From positions 374,892 to 438,891 of the forward strand of contig JANLFP010000001.1 of the NCBI GenBank assembly GCA_024655905.1: a stretch of 64,000 nt of DNA, given 5' to 3'. Positions 49,284-58,296 of this stretch are shown piece by piece (the stretch's first letter is position 1; every line of letters starts with the position of its first letter). The stretch is from Tepidanaerobacteraceae bacterium. GTDB lineage: Bacteria; Bacillota; Thermosediminibacteria; Thermosediminibacterales; Tepidanaerobacteraceae. Under the pieces are notes generated by a model. The model was not told the origin of the DNA, made no database searches, and saw only the letters and a program-made list of their open reading frames with translations. The position numbers and the translations under genes are program-made.

Positions 49284-49988
49284 TTACCTCCACGTCACAT
49301 ATTCCCTGATATACTGATAGTCACCGGATAATATCAGCACCGCGGCTATAATATAGTTCCGACCGCGCTCCACGGTTTTGCGGGGTAGTTTTGTAACGCT
49401 CACTATTTTATCCACCGGCAGATATCTTTTTGTCTTGATTATTTTTAGAACTTCCGGATTGCCCGCCGCAAACTCCGCCGCCTTCAAATAGGCCTTTTTT
49501 GTCGATTCATGTCTGGGCGAGCATCTGGCCACATCGGCAAATGTTATCCCCCAGTGCGACAATTCTTTTTTTATTTCCAAGATTTCCAGCCGCCTGAATT
49601 CAGCGATTTGACTTTCGTCAAATTTCTCTGCGGATTTTTCGGCTGTGGGGTCTCGATATCCGGAGTCCTCATCATCCGGGGAATTTTCCAGATATGCCGC
49701 GGGCAGTATTTTCCTTTCCTTCCTGTAATAATCCACCAGGCGGTGTTTTATTGTCGTCCTGGCGAAAGTCAGGAAATTTCCTCTGGATATTTCGTATTTT
49801 TCTACGGCTTCGTGAAAAGCCATCAATGCTATGCTCAATTCGTCATCTATGCCGTACTCCACGAAACGACCGATATGCTTCTCCACAACCGATGCGATAA
49901 AAGGCCTGTACTCATCTATCAATCTATCGGTTTCATCGATATTGCCTTTTATTTTCATGACTCTCTCGTTCAAATAAAAATCGGTCAT
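49284..49988 (-). CDS. sigI: RNA polymerase sigma factor SigI
   Basis: Alternative sigma-70 factor (234 aa). Region 2 is visible as DDELSIALMAFHEAVEKYEISRGNFLTFARTTIKHRLVDYYRKE. The C-terminal SigI-specific region contains WGITFADVARCSPRHESTKKAYLKAAEFA and a helix-turn-helix-like LPVDKIVSVTKLPRKTVERGRNYI. AGGACAAG precedes ATG 49988. Controlled by RsgI, encoded six bases downstream. In Bacillus it responds to heat; in clostridia often to extracellular polysaccharide. The role here is not readable. Confidence 0.92.
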   Translation of the reverse strand: MTDFYLNERVMKIKGNIDETDRLIDEYRPFIASVVEKHIGRFVEYGIDDELSIALMAFHEAVEKYEISRGNFLTFARTTIKHRLVDYYRKERKILPAAYLENSPDDEDSGYRDPTAEKSAEKFDESQIAEFRRLEILEIKKELSHWGITFADVARCSPRHESTKKAYLKAAEFAAGNPEVLKIIKTKRYLPVDKIVSVTKLPRKTVERGRNYIIAAVLILSGDYQYIREYVTWR

Positions 49989-50010
49989 CTTGTCCTCCGA
50001 AAAACTTCTT

Positions 50011-50039
50011 GTATAAAATAAATTCTACAACGAATGCAA
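50011..50039 (-). promoter_or_regulatory. Sigma-A-type promoter of sigI-rsgI
   Basis: TTGCAT (50039-50034), 17-base spacer, TTATAC (50016-50011), about 20 bases upstream of the start codon. Confidence 0.5.
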
Positions 50040-50063
50040 GTTTTCCTGTTTAATTTCAAAATG

Positions 50064-50104
50064 AAAGAGCGGGGTCAGCCCGCAACATCCTAACTCCGCT
50101 CTTT
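50064..50104 (-). terminator. Hairpin after the uracil permease gene
   Basis: Arms AAAGAGCGG (50064-50072) and CCGCTCTTT (50096-50104) with a 23-base loop. On the minus strand GCTCTTTCATTTTG follows. It separates uraA from sigI. Confidence 0.55.
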
Positions 50105-50128
50105 TTGATTTAAATTTTAATTTTTATT

Positions 50129-51361
50129 TTACGCTTCTTTTGGCAAAACCTGGTTCAAGATTATTCCCAGAATGGCGGCAAGACCCATGCCACCCAACTG
50201 GATGCCGCCGCCCAGCTTTATTATTGCTCCGCCTATGCCCACCACCAGAATTACGCTGGCGATAAGAAGATTTCGCGACTTGTTGAAATCAACACGGTTT
50301 TCCACCACCGTCCTGACGCCGATGCTGGCAATCATGCCGAATAGCACGATGGATATTCCTCCTATTACCGGTTCAGGAATGGTCCGAATAGCCGCTCCCA
50401 GCTTTTGTATAAAAGAAAGTAATATGGCCAGGCAGGCAGCTATCCTCATTACTTCCGGCTTCCACACCCGGGTCAATGCCAGAACGCCCGTATTTTCGGA
50501 GTAAGTGGTGTTGGCGGGGCCGCCGAAAATACCGGCCAGCGAGGTGCCAATTCCGTCACCTATCAATGTCCTGTGAAGCCCCGGGTCTTTCACAAAATCC
50601 TGCTCAACAGTAGCCCCCACCGCCAGCACGTCGCCCACATGCTCCACCATGGTGGCAATGGCCACCGGGGCAATAAGGCCGATTGCTGCAGCATTGAAAA
50701 CCGGCCATGTGAAATCCGGTACGGCGAACCATTTGGCTTCAACGATGGGCTGGAAATTTACAAGACCCGCGACGAGAGATATGACATATCCTACCACGAT
50801 TCCGCAGATGACGGGGAGCAATCGCAAAAAGCCCTTCACATAGAGGCTCACAAATGCCACTACCGACAGAACCGCAAGGGCTATGAGCCAGTTTTTGCTT
50901 GCACTACCGATTGCCACCGGTGCAAGATTCAATCCTATGACCATGATGATGGGGCCGGTTATGACCGGCGGCAATAGCGATTCCATAAATTTTGGCCCTA
51001 GAAAATAAATGAGTGCAGCCATAATGCAGTATAGCAATCCTGCGACGATTATGCCCCCCTGGGCCGCCGGAATGCCCATCTCTTTGACAACTAACGCGAC
51101 GGGTGCAATGAATGCAAATGATGACCCGAGAAAAATCGGGACTTTTCTTTTGGTAACCAGGTGAAACCACCACGTCCCTATTCCCGCAGTAAAAAGCGCA
51201 ACGCTTACACTCAGGCCGGTCAGCAGCGGTACCAGCACCGTAGCGCCGAACATGGTGAATGTGTGCTGCACGCCCAGTATAAAAAGCTGCAGCGGAGGGA
51301 GATAGTCGCCGGGCCTTACCGGGTTGCCCGCCGCTACTCCCAATTTTTTAGAATTTTTCAT
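50129..51361 (-). CDS. uraA: Uracil-xanthine permease (NCS2 family)
   Basis: Membrane importer of uracil or xanthine (410 aa). Fourteen hydrophobic segments are expected for the family. Motifs seen: QLFILGVQHTFTMFGATVLVP at the N-terminus, AMVEHVGDVLAVGATVEQDF with the substrate-binding Glu, and TYSENTGVLALTRVW. ATG 51361 with GGAGGG about eight bases upstream; the 448-codon frame would read back through the attenuator. Controlled by a PyrR-type attenuator and a strong promoter, which makes uracil or another pyrimidine the likely substrate. Confidence 0.93.
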   Translation of the reverse strand: MKNSKKLGVAAGNPVRPGDYLPPLQLFILGVQHTFTMFGATVLVPLLTGLSVSVALFTAGIGTWWFHLVTKRKVPIFLGSSFAFIAPVALVVKEMGIPAAQGGIIVAGLLYCIMAALIYFLGPKFMESLLPPVITGPIIMVIGLNLAPVAIGSASKNWLIALAVLSVVAFVSLYVKGFLRLLPVICGIVVGYVISLVAGLVNFQPIVEAKWFAVPDFTWPVFNAAAIGLIAPVAIATMVEHVGDVLAVGATVEQDFVKDPGLHRTLIGDGIGTSLAGIFGGPANTTYSENTGVLALTRVWKPEVMRIAACLAILLSFIQKLGAAIRTIPEPVIGGISIVLFGMIASIGVRTVVENRVDFNKSRNLLIASVILVVGIGGAIIKLGGGIQLGGMGLAAILGIILNQVLPKEA

Positions 51362-51425
51362 GATGCAAGCCCTCCTCAATAATGAAATGAAATCGCCCCT
51401 GCCGCAAGGCGGCAAGGGCTTTTCA

Positions 51426-51461
51426 TCAAAAAACCTTTCTCCTCGGGCAGGAGAAAGGTTT
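51426..51461 (-). terminator. Attenuator terminator of the uraA leader
   Basis: A 13-bp stem AAACCTTTCTCCT (51431-51443) with AGGAGAAAGGTTT (51449-51461) around CGGGC, followed on the minus strand by TTTTTTGATG. It lies about 65 bases before the uraA start codon. Confidence 0.88.
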
Positions 51462-51490
51462 GTCTTTCGGTGCATCTGACTTTCACCTTA

Positions 51491-51510
51491 CCAGCCTCAC
51501 GGGACCAGTT
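51491..51510 (-). promoter_or_regulatory. PyrR-binding loop (anti-antiterminator) in the uraA leader
   Basis: On the minus strand it reads AACTGGTCCCGTGAGGCTGG, matching the PyrR consensus ARUCCNGNGAGGYU. ACCTT and AAGGT flank it and can pair. UMP-bound PyrR would stabilise this loop and so favour the terminator downstream. The pyrR gene is not in the window. Confidence 0.85.
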
Positions 51511-51535
51511 TAAAGGTTGACCGTATTTTTATTTT

Positions 51536-51564
51536 ATAATACCATGCGGGGGAAAACCTGTCAA
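51536..51564 (-). promoter_or_regulatory. Strong sigma-A-type promoter of uraA
   Basis: Consensus TTGACA (51564-51559), exactly 17 bases, TATTAT (51541-51536). Transcription would start near 51529, giving a leader of about 170 bases that holds the PyrR loop and terminator. It lies just downstream of the wecB stop. Confidence 0.8.
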
Positions 51565-51574
51565 TATTCCCCGT

Positions 51575-52732
51575 TTAAATTTGTGCGTCAAATTCCTCGG
51601 GCTTCTTATCAATCAGGCCGAAATGATGTAGTATGAATCCGGCTATGCGCTGAGATGCCCGGCCGTCGCCGTAGGGGTTTACGGCATTCGCCATCCTTTC
51701 GTACTCCGAGCGTTTGGATAAAAGAATTGATGCTTCTTCATATATATTCCTGCGGTTAGTGCCTATAACCCTTACGGTACCGGCTTTTACCGCTTCCGGC
51801 CGCTCGGTCTCCCTTCTGAGGACCAGGACCGGTTTCCCCAGCGAAGGAGCCTCCTCCTGCAGGCCGCCTGAATCGGTCATTACCATGTAGCATCTGGCCA
51901 TCAAGTTGTGCATCTCATCCGTGTCAAGCGGTGGAAGAAGCAGTATTCGCTCATGCCCGCTGAGAACACTTTCGACCACATCCCGTACCGCCGGGTTCAA
52001 ATGTACCGGGTAGATTATTATTGCATCAGAATGCTTTTCCGCTATATCCCTGATGCCTAAGCAGATATTCTCAAGGGCTTCCCCGAAGTTTTCCCTTCTG
52101 TGAGCTGTAACAAGGATAATTTTGCTTTTTTTATAATCCAACCGGTTCAAAACATCAGTCGCGAAAATAAAGTCCTTTTTTACTGTGGTTTTCAGGGCGT
52201 CAATCACTGTATTGCCCGTAACGAAGATGCTCTCGGGGTTTACACCTTCTTTCATCAGGTTTTGCCTGGCGGTTTTCGTAGGTGAAAAATGCAAATCAGC
52301 CAGGGAGCCGGTGAGTTTCCTGTTCATTTCTTCAGGAAAGGGCAGCCATTTGTTGAAAGTCCTGAGACCCGCCTCCACATGGCCCACCATAATATGCATG
52401 TAAAACGCTGCCAGAGCTCCCACAAAAGTTGTGGTGGTGTCGCCATGCACCAGCACCAGATCGGGTCTGGCCCTTTCAAGCACACGTTTCAATCCGTCCA
52501 GCGCCCTCCCGGTAATGTCGAACAATGTCTGCCTTTCCTTCATGATATCCAGATCATAGTCCGGCTCCACATCAAAAAGGCTCAACACTTGATCCAGCAT
52601 TTGCCTGTGTTGAGCCGTAATCGCCACTTCGCAGCTGAACAATTCATTCCTTTTTAATTCTTGGACAAGAGGGGCCATCTTAATAGCCTCCGGTCTTGTA
52701 CCGAAAATGGTCAATACCTTCAGCCTTTCCAA
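51575..52732 (-). CDS. wecB: UDP-N-acetylglucosamine 2-epimerase (non-hydrolysing)
   Basis: Interconverts UDP-GlcNAc and UDP-ManNAc for cell-wall polymers (385 aa). Motifs: FGTRPEAIKMAPLV at the N-terminus, VHGDTTTTFVGALAAFY, HVEAGLRTFN, VTAHRRENFG, and SGGLQEEAPSLGKPVLVLR. Start TTG 52732. It follows the TagO-like gene, suggesting wall teichoic acid or another ManNAc-containing polymer. Confidence 0.95.
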   Translation of the reverse strand: MERLKVLTIFGTRPEAIKMAPLVQELKRNELFSCEVAITAQHRQMLDQVLSLFDVEPDYDLDIMKERQTLFDITGRALDGLKRVLERARPDLVLVHGDTTTTFVGALAAFYMHIMVGHVEAGLRTFNKWLPFPEEMNRKLTGSLADLHFSPTKTARQNLMKEGVNPESIFVTGNTVIDALKTTVKKDFIFATDVLNRLDYKKSKIILVTAHRRENFGEALENICLGIRDIAEKHSDAIIIYPVHLNPAVRDVVESVLSGHERILLLPPLDTDEMHNLMARCYMVMTDSGGLQEEAPSLGKPVLVLRRETERPEAVKAGTVRVIGTNRRNIYEEASILLSKRSEYERMANAVNPYGDGRASQRIAGFILHHFGLIDKKPEEFDAQI

Positions 52733-52748
52733 TTTTCAATATTCCCCT

Positions 52749-53786
52749 TTACATGGTGTGAGTGGATTTTTTGGCTTCATACGTTATGTTGAACTGCCTT
52801 ATGGAAAGCATCAGCGAAAAAAGCACTATCGAAAGGGCTATCGCGGCTTCCTTGATGCCCATCCTGGCCAGTATTATCGAGCAGAGCCCCAATGAAAGGC
52901 TGACAGAATACATGAACAGCACAGCCTGCTTCTGGGAAAGGCCTATAGCCATCAGTCTGTGGTGAAGATGCCCTTTATCAGCCTGCATGATGGGCTTCCC
53001 ATTCATAAAGCGGCGCAAAATTGCAAAGGCCGTGTCGAAAATCGGGAGCCCCAAAGCCAGGATCGGCACTATCAGCGCAATGGCTGTGGCGCTTTTTACA
53101 GCCCCGTCTATGGCCACAGCTGAAAGCATAAACCCCAGAAACATGGCCCCCGTGTCCCCCATAAAAATTCGGGCCGGATTGAAATTGTGGGGCAAAAAAC
53201 CTACCGAAGCCCCTGCCAGCAAAGCAGTCACAAGCGCCGGATTGGTTTGATGGAGGCTCAGGTTCACCAGCATCATCGTAATGGAAGCTATGGCTGATAT
53301 GCCTGCGGCCAGGCCGTCCAGGCCGTCTATAAAATTGAGAGTGTTGGTTATGCCGACCACCCAGAAAAGTGTAATGGGTATGCTCCATTTGCCTAGGTAA
53401 AACATGCCTCCCAGAGGATTCGTCACCCATTCCACCTTCAGCCCGAACAGCAAAAGAATGCCCGCCGCAGCGATCTGCCCCGCAAGCTTTATTTTTGGAG
53501 AAAGGCAGTAAATGTCATCGAGAATGCCGACCATTACTATCAATATCCCGCCAAGGAGCATCCCTTTCACTGTAGAAGATTCTACAGGAAGTGTAAGGAT
53601 TCCGGCTGCGGTGAAGGCGACAAAAATGGCAAGGCCGCCGAGCCTTGGGATGGGCCTGTCATGCACCCTTCTCGCATCCCTGGGCACATCAATGGCACCT
53701 ATTTTCCATGCGAGCTTGATTACTCCGGGCGTTGTCACATATGCTATTACCATGGCGGTTAAAAACGCATATATGTAAAGAGGCAA
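52749..53786 (-). CDS. tagO: Undecaprenyl-phosphate GlcNAc-1-phosphate transferase (MraY/WecA/TagO family)
   Basis: Multi-pass enzyme (345 aa, about 11 helices) that starts lipid-linked polymer synthesis by moving GlcNAc-1-phosphate to undecaprenyl phosphate. Seen: VTPGVIKLAWKIGAIDVPRDARRVHDRPIPRLGG, the Mg2+-binding TLNFIDGLDGLAAG, NPARIFMGDTGAMFLGF, and the sugar-recognition GHLHHRLMA. TTG 53786 has GGAG eight bases upstream; the longer frame (53870) overlaps the deaminase gene. Coupled with wecB. Confidence 0.92.
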   Translation of the reverse strand: MPLYIYAFLTAMVIAYVTTPGVIKLAWKIGAIDVPRDARRVHDRPIPRLGGLAIFVAFTAAGILTLPVESSTVKGMLLGGILIVMVGILDDIYCLSPKIKLAGQIAAAGILLLFGLKVEWVTNPLGGMFYLGKWSIPITLFWVVGITNTLNFIDGLDGLAAGISAIASITMMLVNLSLHQTNPALVTALLAGASVGFLPHNFNPARIFMGDTGAMFLGFMLSAVAIDGAVKSATAIALIVPILALGLPIFDTAFAILRRFMNGKPIMQADKGHLHHRLMAIGLSQKQAVLFMYSVSLSLGLCSIILARMGIKEAAIALSIVLFSLMLSIRQFNITYEAKKSTHTM

Positions 53787-53862
53787 TGCAATCGCTCCTT
53801 TTTTCCTGATGAACCTGTCCCTTTCGATTTCTTTATAATTGTATTTTATTTTTTCTGCTTTG

Positions 53863-54309
53863 TCAATCAACGGAATATAAAAATACTTCGACTCCCGCCT
53901 CTTTCAGCATTTTCATGGCCAGTTCATCGGGATAATCTCCTTCATACACTATTTTCGATATTCCTGCGTTTATGAGCATTTTCGCACAGAGGGCGCAGGG
54001 CTGTGCGGTGCAGTAAAGAGTGGCTCCTTTGATGCTGACTCCCCAGATGGCTGCCTGAATTATGGCGTTCTGTTCGGCATGGAGGCCCCTGCACAGTTCA
54101 TGGCGCTGCCCCGAAGGTATATTCAGCTCATCCCTGATGCACCCGACATCCTCGCAGTGAGCTATACCGGTGGGAGCTCCGTTGTAGCCAGTGGTCATTA
54201 TCCGCTTATCCTTTACAATAACTGCTCCAACCTGCCTTCTGATGCAGGTGGAGCGCTTTGCCACCACATGGGCTATTTCCATAAAATAGCCGTCCCAGGA
54301 AGGTCTCAT
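53863..54309 (-). CDS. Deoxycytidylate deaminase (ComEB-type)
   Basis: Converts dCMP to dUMP for thymidylate synthesis (148 aa). Zinc site [11 protein letters not shown] (His and catalytic Glu) and [13 protein letters not shown] (two Cys). [23 protein letters not shown] is the family N-terminal motif. In Bacillus the homologue is ComEB. Placed between upp and the polymer-synthesis genes, consistent with a pyrimidine salvage group with upp. Confidence 0.93.
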   Translation of the reverse strand: MRPSWDGYFMEIAHVVAKRSTCIRRQVGAVIVKDKRIMTTGYNGAPTGIAHCEDVGCIRDELNIPSGQRHELCRGLHAEQNAIIQAAIWGVSIKGATLYCTAQPCALCAKMLINAGISKIVYEGDYPDELAMKMLKEAGVEVFLYSVD

Positions 54310-54321
54310 GTCATCATGCCC

Positions 54322-54960
54322 CTATTTGGTGCCGAAAAGCCTGTCGCCGGCATCGCCGAGTCCGGGGACTATGTAGCCGTGGGAATTCAGCTTTTCGTCA
54401 ACAGCGGCGGTATATATTTCCACGTCCGGATGCTTTCTATGCACCGCCGCTATACCCTCCGGCGCTGCAATGAGGCACATCAGCTTTATGCTGGTTGCGC
54501 CTTTTTCTTTCAGGAAATCAACCGCCATGGTGGCAGAACCTCCCGTGGCCAACATCGGGTCAAGGATGATGATTTCGCGTTCGGTAACATCTGCGGGCAG
54601 TTTGCAGTAATATTCCACCGGAGATAGAGTATTGGGATCCCGGTACAGGCCTATGTGTCCGACCTTGGCGGTGGGTATCAGCTTAAGCATGCCGTTGACC
54701 ATTCCCAACCCTGCCCTGAGTATCGGTATAATGCCGAGTTTCTTGCCGGATATCATTCTGACCTTTGCGGGACCGATGGGAGTATTAACCTGCATTTCCT
54801 CCAGGGGAAGGTTCCGGGTGACTTCATAGGCCATGAGCATGGCAAGTTCTTCCACCAGTTCCCTGAATTCCTTGGCTCCGGTATTCTCATCCCGGATGAG
54901 GGCCAGTTTATGCTGTATCAAAGGATGCTCAAATACGAAGACATTCTTTCCATATTCCAT
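54322..54960 (-). CDS. upp: Uracil phosphoribosyltransferase
   Basis: Salvages uracil with PRPP to UMP (212 aa). PRPP-binding loop [26 protein letters not shown]-terminal [20 protein letters not shown], and the C-terminal uracil-binding [21 protein letters not shown] 54960 with GGGAGCG upstream; the 228-codon frame starts inside glyA. glyA-upp order as in B. subtilis. Confidence 0.97.
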   Translation of the reverse strand: MEYGKNVFVFEHPLIQHKLALIRDENTGAKEFRELVEELAMLMAYEVTRNLPLEEMQVNTPIGPAKVRMISGKKLGIIPILRAGLGMVNGMLKLIPTAKVGHIGLYRDPNTLSPVEYYCKLPADVTEREIIILDPMLATGGSATMAVDFLKEKGATSIKLMCLIAAPEGIAAVHRKHPDVEIYTAAVDEKLNSHGYIVPGLGDAGDRLFGTK

Positions 54961-54983
54961 AATCAACGCTCCCGTCTTTTGTT

Positions 54984-56216
54984 TTAATAAAGCGGAAAGG
55001 CATCGCACAACGATTTTACAGATGCTTTGATTTTTTCCCTGCAGTCCCCGTCGCCGCCTGAAGTCAAGGTCTCATCGATAAGCTCGGCTATTTGTACCAT
55101 CTCTTTTTCCTTCATGCCCCGGGAAGTCAACGCGGGGGTTCCGATGCGGATGCCGCTGGTAACGTTGGGCTTTTCAGGGTCATAAGGGATGGCGTTTTTA
55201 TTCACTGTAATGCCGACTTCATCCAGCATCTTTTCAGCATCTTTCCCCGTCAGGCGCTTATTCCTCAAATCCACCAGCATAAGGTGGTTGTCGGTACCTC
55301 CCGAGACCAGGCTGTATCCCCTTTCCATCAGGGATTTTGCCAGGACGGCGGCATTTTTAACCACCTGGTGCTGATAGGCCACAAATTCCTGGCTGAGCGC
55401 TTCTTTGAGGCACACGGCTTTTGCCGCGATCACATGCATCAGCGGGCCACCCTGTATGCCCGGGAAAATAGCCTTATCGATGTTTTTGGCATATTGTTCT
55501 TTGCACAAAATCATGCCGCCTCTGGGGCCCCTCAGGGTCTTGTGGGTGGTGGTTGTCACAAAATCCGCCACCGGGACCGGGCTGGGATGTATGCCCGCCG
55601 CCACCAGGCCGGCAATATGCGCCATGTCCACCATAAAATAAGCTCCCACCTTTCTGGCAATACCGGAAAGCCTAGCAAAGTCGATGATCCTGGGATAAGC
55701 GCTCGCTCCGGCCACGATCATCCTGGGCTTATGCTCGTCGGCGAGAGCCTCCACTTCGTCATAATCTATGCATCCTGTTTCTTTGGAAACCCCGTAGGGA
55801 ATAAATTGAAAATACTTCCCCGAAATATTTACCGGACTGCCGTGAGTGAGATGGCCTCCGTGGGCGAGATTCATCCCGAGAACCTTATCGCCCGGGTTGA
55901 GTACGGCAAAGTATACTGCCATATTGGCCTGGGAACCGGAATGTGGCTGCACATTCACATGTTCTGCCAAAAACAGCTTTTTTGCCCTTTCTATGGCCAG
56001 GTCCTCAACCATGTCCACAAATTCACAGCCGCCGTAGTAACGTCTGCCCGGATAACCTTCCGCATACTTGTTGGTCAGTACCGTCCCCTGGGCTTCCATG
56101 ACAGCCTTGCTGGTGAAATTTTCCGAGGCTATCATCTCCAGTTTGCCCTGCTGCCGGCGTGTCTCTTTCTCAATAATTTCTGCGACTTCGGGATCCACGA
56201 GTTTCAATGCTTCCAT
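54984..56216 (-). CDS. glyA: Serine hydroxymethyltransferase
   Basis: PLP enzyme (410 aa) interconverting serine and glycine with tetrahydrofolate. PLP lysine in [18 protein letters not shown]. Also [25 protein letters not shown] and [28 protein letters not shown] precedes ATG 56216. Follows rpiB after 17 bases. Confidence 0.97.
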   Translation of the reverse strand: MEALKLVDPEVAEIIEKETRRQQGKLEMIASENFTSKAVMEAQGTVLTNKYAEGYPGRRYYGGCEFVDMVEDLAIERAKKLFLAEHVNVQPHSGSQANMAVYFAVLNPGDKVLGMNLAHGGHLTHGSPVNISGKYFQFIPYGVSKETGCIDYDEVEALADEHKPRMIVAGASAYPRIIDFARLSGIARKVGAYFMVDMAHIAGLVAAGIHPSPVPVADFVTTTTHKTLRGPRGGMILCKEQYAKNIDKAIFPGIQGGPLMHVIAAKAVCLKEALSQEFVAYQHQVVKNAAVLAKSLMERGYSLVSGGTDNHLMLVDLRNKRLTGKDAEKMLDEVGITVNKNAIPYDPEKPNVTSGIRIGTPALTSRGMKEKEMVQIAELIDETLTSGGDGDCREKIKASVKSLCDAFPLY

Positions 56217-56233
56217 CGATTATTCCCCTTTCG

Positions 56234-56680
56234 TCATTGCGCTTTGTTCTCATATTCGCCTATTTTCTCAATCCTGCGCTGATGGCGGCCTCCTTCAAAG
56301 CCCGCATCCAGCCATTCCTCGACTATGTCTGCGGCAAGGCCCGGGCCGATGACCCTTCCCCCCATGGTTAGCACATTGGCATCATTGTGCATTCGGGACA
56401 TCCTGGCGGAGAAAGTATCATGGCAAAGGGCGGCTCTTATGCCCTTAACCTTGTTGGCGCAAATGCATACGCCGATTCCCGTTCCGCAGATGATGATGCC
56501 TTTATCGAATTGGCCGCGGGCTACGGCTTCTGCGCAGGGAATGGCCACATCGGGATAGTCCACTGACTCTGCTGAAAAAGTTCCAAAATCCGTATAATCA
56601 ATTTTTTTGCTCTCCAGCAATTTTATTATCTCTTTTTTAAGTTCAAAACCGCCGTGATCGCTGGCAATGGCAATTTTCAT
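56234..56680 (-). CDS. rpiB: Ribose-5-phosphate isomerase B
   Basis: Interconverts ribose-5- and ribulose-5-phosphate (148 aa). KIAIASDHGGFELKKEI at the N-terminus, the catalytic Cys in GIIICGTGIGVCICANKVKGIRAALC, and the family HNDANVLTMGGRVIGPGLA. The first gene of the transcript containing glyA and upp, since a terminator lies upstream. Confidence 0.95.
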   Translation of the reverse strand: MKIAIASDHGGFELKKEIIKLLESKKIDYTDFGTFSAESVDYPDVAIPCAEAVARGQFDKGIIICGTGIGVCICANKVKGIRAALCHDTFSARMSRMHNDANVLTMGGRVIGPGLAADIVEEWLDAGFEGGRHQRRIEKIGEYENKAQ

Positions 56681-56728
56681 ATATCGACACCCCGCATTAG
56701 TGTAATTCTGGTTCTGTCAATTCATTAT

Positions 56729-56760
56729 ATAAAAAAACAGCCAGGCTTGTCTAGCTTTTT
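56729..56760 (-). terminator. Intrinsic terminator overlapping the ywlE stop codon
   Basis: On the minus strand AGCTAG-ACAAGC-CTGGCT followed by GTTTTTTT. The stop codon TAG of ywlE is inside the stem, so translation termination and transcription termination are coupled. Confidence 0.65.
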
Positions 56761-57218
56761 TCTAGTCTTTCCAGCACATTTTTCAATTTCTGCTTTATTT
56801 CGGACGCAACCCTGCGGTAAACATTTTCATCTCCTCCATAAGGGTCAGGAATGTCCATATTTTCGTCTCCTCCTTGCCCTGATGAAAACTCGTCCAGAAC
56901 GAACACCCTGCCCTTGGCTGCCGGAAACCTGTCCAGAATATAATCCTTGTGGCTTTTGGCCATGGTCAAAATTATGTCCGCCTTTAAAAACTCCTCCGAG
57001 AAAAGTCTGGCTTTATGCGTGGATATGTCTAAGCCCTCTTCCTGCATTATCCTGATGGCGTTGGGCGATGCCGGCATGCCTTCCACAGCCGCTATGCCGC
57101 ATGATTCCACTTTCATATCGTTCTGCTTTCCCCGCTCCTCAAGCAGCTTCTTGAACAGCGCTTCCGCCATGCTGCTCCTGCACGTATTTCCGGTGCACAC
57201 AAAGACCACTCTTTTCAT
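56751..57218 (-). CDS. ywlE: Low-molecular-weight phosphatase, probable protein-arginine phosphatase
   Basis: Product of 155 aa with the P-loop VFVCTGNTCRSSMAEALF (CX5R) and the general-acid DIPDPYGGDENVY. The Thr inside the loop (CTGNTCR) is what distinguishes arginine phosphatases such as B. subtilis YwlE from tyrosine phosphatases, which usually have Ile. It would reverse McsB-type arginine phosphorylation, though mcsB is not in the window. ATG 57218 follows AGGTG. Located between sua5 and rpiB as in B. subtilis. Confidence 0.85.
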   Translation of the reverse strand: MKRVVFVCTGNTCRSSMAEALFKKLLEERGKQNDMKVESCGIAAVEGMPASPNAIRIMQEEGLDISTHKARLFSEEFLKADIILTMAKSHKDYILDRFPAAKGRVFVLDEFSSGQGGDENMDIPDPYGGDENVYRRVASEIKQKLKNVLERLEKS

Positions 57219-57239
57219 CCGGAACACCTCACCATATTT

Positions 57240-58283
57240 TTATGCTTTTATTATATTGTATCCTGCAGCTTTATTCAGCCTGTTCATGACCGCCAGCCCC
57301 AAACCGTCTTTTGAAATGCTTTCCGCAAGAATTTCGTCCACACCCATTCTATCAAATTTTCTCAATATGGAAAAAAGATTTGAAGATATAGTTAGGGGAG
57401 CGTTTCTATCCCCCACAGAAAATACAGTCATATGCGGATACAAATGGCGTGTTTGGGCCGTAGCCATTATACCCACCTTTTTCCCCGATTTTTCTAGACT
57501 TTTGGCAAGTTCAACAATTTTGCCCACCTGGAGCTCCAGGGGACCTTCCACCACGGTCATGCGGGCCCGCGGAGCGTAGTGCCTGTATTTCTGCCCGGGA
57601 GAACGCGGTTTCTCCCCCGGCATAAGCCCGGGGTCGATTTCCACATGCCCCAGTATATTCTCCAGCTCCTCTTTTGTCAGGCCGCCTGGCCGAAGGATCA
57701 ACGGCGCCGGACCCGAAAGATCTAGCACGGTGGATTCTACTCCCACAGGGCATGTCCCGCCGTCGAGGATCATGTCGATTTTGCCGTACAGGTCTTCGTA
57801 TACGTCTTCGGCGCATGTGGGGCTGGGTTTGCCCGAAATGTTCGCACTGGGCGCTGCTATGGGGACTCCTGCTGCCTTTATTAGTTCCAAAGCTACCCTG
57901 TGGGCCGGCATCCTTACCGCCACCGTATCCAGGCCCGCCGTGGTTCCGGCGGGAATCACCGGCTTCTTCCTGAACAGGATGGTCAGGGGGCCGGGCCAGA
58001 AAACCTTCATCAAACGTTCTGCTTCCTTCGGAATGCCCTCGACTATGTTTTCCAAATCGTCGATGCTTTGAATATGGACTATAAGAGGATTGTCCTGAGG
58101 TCTTCCCTTTGCGGAGTATATCCTTTCAGCGGCATGTTCGTCCAGTGCGTTTCCCCCGAGACCGTATACGGTTTCCGTCGGAAAGGCCACAAGGCCTCCT
58201 CTTTTAATTATTTCCGCAGCTTCGCGAATTTTTTCCCCTTCCGGATTTTGTGCATTAATTGTAATTATTCTTGTCTTGCCCAC
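57240..58283 (-). CDS. ywlC: Threonylcarbamoyl-AMP synthase, Sua5 type
   Basis: Makes the TC-AMP intermediate of tRNA t6A (347 aa). The N-terminal Sua5/YrdC domain (GGLVAFPTETVYGLGGNALDE; PSANISGKPSPTC) is followed by the C-terminal Sua5 domain joined through PGLMPGEKPRSPGQKYRHYAP. This two-domain form matches YwlC/Sua5. It precedes ywlE. Confidence 0.95.
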   Translation of the reverse strand: MGKTRIITINAQNPEGEKIREAAEIIKRGGLVAFPTETVYGLGGNALDEHAAERIYSAKGRPQDNPLIVHIQSIDDLENIVEGIPKEAERLMKVFWPGPLTILFRKKPVIPAGTTAGLDTVAVRMPAHRVALELIKAAGVPIAAPSANISGKPSPTCAEDVYEDLYGKIDMILDGGTCPVGVESTVLDLSGPAPLILRPGGLTKEELENILGHVEIDPGLMPGEKPRSPGQKYRHYAPRARMTVVEGPLELQVGKIVELAKSLEKSGKKVGIMATAQTRHLYPHMTVFSVGDRNAPLTISSNLFSILRKFDRMGVDEILAESISKDGLGLAVMNRLNKAAGYNIIKA

Positions 58284-58296
58284 GAATCCGCCTTCT

